A DNA stretch of 64,000 nucleotides from an uncultured Eubacteriales bacterium (GTDB lineage Bacteria; Bacillota; Clostridia; Oscillospirales; Acutalibacteraceae), in assembly GCA_905198155.1 (NCBI GenBank), contig CAJKBQ010000004.1, forward strand, positions 54,952-118,951, in the 5' to 3' direction. Position 1 is the first letter of the stretch. The number at the start of each line of letters is the position of its first letter. Below are positions 60,991 through 64,000 of this stretch, one piece after another. The notes beneath the pieces are model-generated. The model was not told where the DNA came from. It was given only the letters and a program-made list of their open reading frames with translations, and searched no databases. Both the position numbers and the translations under genes were made by a program.

Positions 60991-63477
60991 TTACAATATG
61001 TGGTCGGGATTCATATCGGCGTACGCCGTCACATCGGCAAACCGTCGATTTTTCCCGTGAATTACCAGCAATCGCGCCATCATCTCGCGGAAATCGCGGC
61101 TGGCGCGGCATTTGAGCAGCAGTTTGAATCGGTATTTTTGGTTGACCCGCAGCACGGCCGCCGCCGTAGGACCAAACACACGCAGCGGCAGCGCCGGATA
61201 ATCCTTCTGCGCCAGCTGCGCCAGCATTTCCAGGAATCGCTCGGCCGCCTGACGCGTCAGCGCTTCATCCGTCCCGACAAATCCCACCACGCACAAATCC
61301 ACAAACGGCGGATACAGCCGCACGCGGCGCAGCGCAATTTCACCGGCATAAAACGCCTCATAGTCCTGCTGCGCAGCCAGCGCGATAATCGGGTTTTCCG
61401 GCGTTCGGGTTTGGATCATCGCGATCCCCGGCGAATCACCGCGCCCCGAGCGCCCCACTACTTGCGTCAGCAGCGAAAACGCACGTTCGTAGCAGCGAAA
61501 ATCGTCGCCGTACAGCGCCTGATCGGCGGACAGCACGCCCACCAGCGTCACGTTCGGGAAATTCAGCCCCTTGGCGACCATTTGCGTACCGACCATGATG
61601 TCAAACTGACCGTTGGCAAACTGTGTAAGTTTCTGTTCATATGCATCGCGGCCTGCCGTCGTATCGGTGTCCATCCGCAGCACGCGGGCCTGCGGAAACC
61701 GCTCGGCCAATTCTTCTTCTGCACGCTGCGTGCCCAATCCGGCGCACCGCACGCTGTCCGCGCCGCACGCCGGGCATTTCGTTGAAAACGGTTCCGAGTG
61801 CCCGCAGTAGTGGCACATCAACCGCCGGTTAGCGGCATGATACGTCAGCGAAATGCTGCAATTCGGGCACATTCGCACTTCGCCGCACGCGCCGCACGAC
61901 ACAAATGTGTGATATCCGCGGCGGTTGAGCAGGAGAATGGTCTGCTTGCCCTGATCCAGCGTGTCGGCAATGGCATCCGCCAACTGCGGGCCAATCGCGT
62001 CGCGCACGCCGCCGTCCGGCGCATCGTTTTGATCCACCACGCGCACCTCCGGAAGCGTCCCGTTGTACCTGTGCGGCAGCGTGAACCGCGTATACCGGCC
62101 GATTTCAGCCGCATACCGCGTTTCCACTGACGGCGTCGCGGAACTGAGTACCAGCAGCCCGCCGTGATACGCACAGCGGAACCGCGCAACGTCGCGTGCA
62201 TGGTAACGCGGTGCGGATTCCGATTTGTACGAATTTTCCTGTTCCTCGTCCATCACGATCAAATCCACCCGGTCAAACGGCGCAAATACCGCCGACCGCG
62301 TGCCAATCGCAATATGCGCCTCGCCGGAGCGCACGCGCTTCCACTCGTCCATTCGCTCGCCGAGCGACAAGCCGCTGTGGAATACGGCAATCTCCGACCC
62401 GAAGCAGCGGTGAAACAGCGTCACCAACTGCGGTGTCAGCGCAATTTCCGGCACCATCAGGATCACGTTGCCGCCGTCGCGCACCACGCGGCGAATCAGC
62501 TTCAGGAACACCGAAGTTTTCCCGCTGCCGGTCACGCCTTGCAGCAGCGCAACATTGGGCTTGCGATCGGGCGCATTGCGCTGCGCCCATAGCCCGTCCA
62601 GTGCAGCCTGTTGCGCGTCGGTCAGCACAATCGTGTCGGGATCCAGCCGGTCGTCCGGCGCAGCGGCACAGCGGCTGCGGCTGATGACGGCGTCGAAATA
62701 TTCCAAATAGCCTTTGGATGCCATCGTATTCAGCACGGCCGTAGACGCACCGGTGTAGTAATTGATTTCGCGCACCGAAGCGGTACCCGTTTCGCGCAGC
62801 ATAGCCACCACGCTTTTTTGGCGCGCCGTCCAGCGCGGCTCCGGATCAACCGGACACAGCCGCACCATTTTGACCGATGCGTCACCCATCTTCTGCGCGG
62901 CAGTTCGGGTGCAATCGACAATGCCGTGCGCCGCCAGCCGCCGCAGAATCGGTTCGCAGTCCGCCGGATCCATGCCGCATTTTTTGGCAATCGCACTGCA
63001 CGAAAGCGCGCCGCCGTACCGCCGCAGAAAATCTGCAACCGCCGCGTCGCCGTCGGGCAAATCGGCCGGAATCGTCGTGTCTGGCGCGACCGAAAACTGC
63101 TCGATCAGCTTTAAGTGAATCCCTGCCGGCAGCATCAGCCGCACAGCGTCGTACAGGGTGCAGAAACAGGCTTGCTTCATCCACTGCGCCAGTTGCCGCA
63201 TTTCCGCGCTGAGTACCGGCGTGCGGTCGGGCACATCGGCCAACGATTTCAGCTGTGCGCCGGAACCGGTCAGCCGCTCCAAAATAATCGCCTGCCGCGT
63301 GCGGTCGCCCGTGCCGAACGGCACCACCACCCGGCATCCGGGCTGCGCTGCATCGTCCAGCTCCGGCGGAATTCGGTAATCAAACGGCCGGTCGTAATGG
63401 TACAGCGCCTGCTCCACCGCCACGCGGGCGATGGCAACCGGAACCGCACCGTCCGACGCCTGACCTTTACTCGGCAT
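60991..63477 (-). CDS. priA: Primosomal replication restart helicase PriA
   Basis: An 828-residue superfamily 2 helicase. Walker A is GVTGSGKTSVF, the DEAH-like box is VMDEEQE, and the zinc-binding cysteines lie in CPNCSISLTYH, CHYCGH and CPACG. The N-terminal 3'-OH-binding domain contains HYDRPFDYRIP. The ATG lies within the last codons of rpoZ (11-base overlap) with no clear ribosome site, so translational coupling is probable. Confidence 0.96.
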   Translation of the reverse strand: MPSKGQASDGAVPVAIARVAVEQALYHYDRPFDYRIPPELDDAAQPGCRVVVPFGTGDRTRQAIILERLTGSGAQLKSLADVPDRTPVLSAEMRQLAQWMKQACFCTLYDAVRLMLPAGIHLKLIEQFSVAPDTTIPADLPDGDAAVADFLRRYGGALSCSAIAKKCGMDPADCEPILRRLAAHGIVDCTRTAAQKMGDASVKMVRLCPVDPEPRWTARQKSVVAMLRETGTASVREINYYTGASTAVLNTMASKGYLEYFDAVISRSRCAAAPDDRLDPDTIVLTDAQQAALDGLWAQRNAPDRKPNVALLQGVTGSGKTSVFLKLIRRVVRDGGNVILMVPEIALTPQLVTLFHRCFGSEIAVFHSGLSLGERMDEWKRVRSGEAHIAIGTRSAVFAPFDRVDLIVMDEEQENSYKSESAPRYHARDVARFRCAYHGGLLVLSSATPSVETRYAAEIGRYTRFTLPHRYNGTLPEVRVVDQNDAPDGGVRDAIGPQLADAIADTLDQGKQTILLLNRRGYHTFVSCGACGEVRMCPNCSISLTYHAANRRLMCHYCGHSEPFSTKCPACGADSVRCAGLGTQRAEEELAERFPQARVLRMDTDTTAGRDAYEQKLTQFANGQFDIMVGTQMVAKGLNFPNVTLVGVLSADQALYGDDFRCYERAFSLLTQVVGRSGRGDSPGIAMIQTRTPENPIIALAAQQDYEAFYAGEIALRRVRLYPPFVDLCVVGFVGTDEALTRQAAERFLEMLAQLAQKDYPALPLRVFGPTAAAVLRVNQKYRFKLLLKCRASRDFREMMARLLVIHGKNRRFADVTAYADMNPDHIL

Positions 63478-63847
63478 CCGAATCCGTCACATCGTCCGGG
63501 AACTCGTCGCCCGAATCATCCTCGTCCGCATCGTCATCATCGGCGTTCATATCGATCACCGACTCCGTATGCGCCTGAGCAGCCGCTTCCGCCGCAGCTT
63601 TGGCGGCCGTCTGCGCCGCGGCCTGCGCCGCTTCCTGCGCTGCAATTTCTTCCGGCGTCAGTTCAACAATCTCGTACTCATGGTTCAGCAGCTGCTCCAC
63701 CGCGATGCCGACCGGCTTCTCCACAAGGATTTCGCCTTCGTGCTGCGCTTTTTCCACAATGCTGCGTGCACGTTTGGCGACGCCGATCACCAGCGCATAA
63801 CGGCTGGGCGCCTTTTCAATTACACTATCCACAATCGGTTTCAACAT
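63467..63847 (-). CDS. rpoZ: RNA polymerase omega subunit with an extended Ala-rich/acidic tail
   Basis: A 126-residue protein. The first ~70 residues are the omega core (MLKPIVDSVIEKAPSRYALVI, VAKRARSIVE, PVGIAVEQLLNHEYEI). The tail is unusual: an Ala/Gln-rich helix (about 70-95) and then about 24 residues that are nearly all Asp/Glu. Omega proteins are commonly 60-100 residues, so this tail is an addition. GGAGG precedes the ATG. It stands between gmk and priA as expected. Confidence 0.93.
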   Translation of the reverse strand: MLKPIVDSVIEKAPSRYALVIGVAKRARSIVEKAQHEGEILVEKPVGIAVEQLLNHEYEIVELTPEEIAAQEAAQAAAQTAAKAAAEAAAQAHTESVIDMNADDDDADEDDSGDEFPDDVTDSDAE

Positions 63848-63879
63848 GGTTCTGATCCTCCGAAAAATATAAATTGATC

Positions 63880-64000
63880 ATTCAAATGAAAGCTGTGTCC
63901 ACTCGGGCGCCGTGCGGCAATGCATCGCCCGCAGGATCGCCTGAACGTCCGCCACGGCGTCTTCCAGCGCGCCGTTGACCACCGAAAAATCGTACTGCGC
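63880..64000 (-). CDS. gmk: Guanylate kinase, C-terminal end (cut by window edge)
   Basis: The last 40 codons of an open frame that enters from the right edge and ends at TGA 63882-63880. The visible residues include YDFSVVNGALEDAVADVQAI, the conserved C-terminal block of guanylate kinase (usually YDYVVVND-x-x-A). Position directly before rpoZ agrees. The kinase phosphorylates GMP to GDP. Confidence 0.9.

Overview
The window looks like chromosomal backbone of a GC-rich, Gram-positive, endospore-forming anaerobe, most probably a member of the Clostridia (Oscillospirales-like). The evidence is gene order typical of Firmicutes (gmk-rpoZ-priA-def-fmt-rsmB-rlmN-prpC-prkC-rsgA; hemW-hrcA-grpE-dnaK-dnaJ; rnj-gdpP-rplI-dnaB-tilS-hpt-ftsH), a perfect CIRCE operator, a cysteine T-box leader, a V-type ATPase operon and a SpoVM-like micropeptide gene. 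I see no tRNA, rRNA, CRISPR array, IS element or prophage. The species is an inference.

Layout on the minus strand, left to right: a two-component pair cut by the left edge (1-1120); a cysteine operon cysE-cysS-mnmA behind a T-box (1217-4720); recA-recX-rimO-pgsA with tightly coupled starts (4750-8576); a set made of a DxDxDG lipoprotein, response regulator, histidine kinase, DUF1385 protein and prmC (8620-14110). After a plus-strand parvulin gene comes the chaperone block hemW, CIRCE, hrcA-grpE-dnaK-dnaJ, followed on the same strand by two G3E/CobW GTPases. One carries a very large His/Asp-rich insert and the other is fused to a YcgQ/TIGR03943-like domain (15139-23403).

The stretch 23.4-28.1 kb is the most accessory part. 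It holds a DUF11 repeat protein with a duplicated 3' end and an operator-like palindrome, an unannotated 42-codon acidic ORF, a flavodoxin, a small membrane protein, and an oxidoreductase plus sugar-isomerase pair. From 28.2 to 38.1 kb runs the RNase J / c-di-AMP phosphodiesterase / replication / FtsH operon. Then come rnhA, an ATP-grasp enzyme coupled to an AraC regulator, and a DUF1538 membrane protein with a tandem PII-like partner.

From 43.2 to 51.9 kb on the plus strand is a complete nine-gene V-type ATPase operon in the order H-C-I-K-F-E-A-B-D, followed by an EamA transporter. The right end (52.9-64.0 kb, minus) is the gmk-to-rsgA housekeeping and Ser/Thr signalling operon, ending in two very short genes, the last being the SpoVM homologue.

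Many promoters here share an extended -10 (TGnTATAAT), often in the longer form TGTGCTATAAT. The best candidates for new biology are the metal-GTPase pair behind the heat-shock operon, the DUF1538/PII-like pair, the DxDxDG lipoprotein with its two-component system, the ATP-grasp/AraC pair, and the DUF11 locus.
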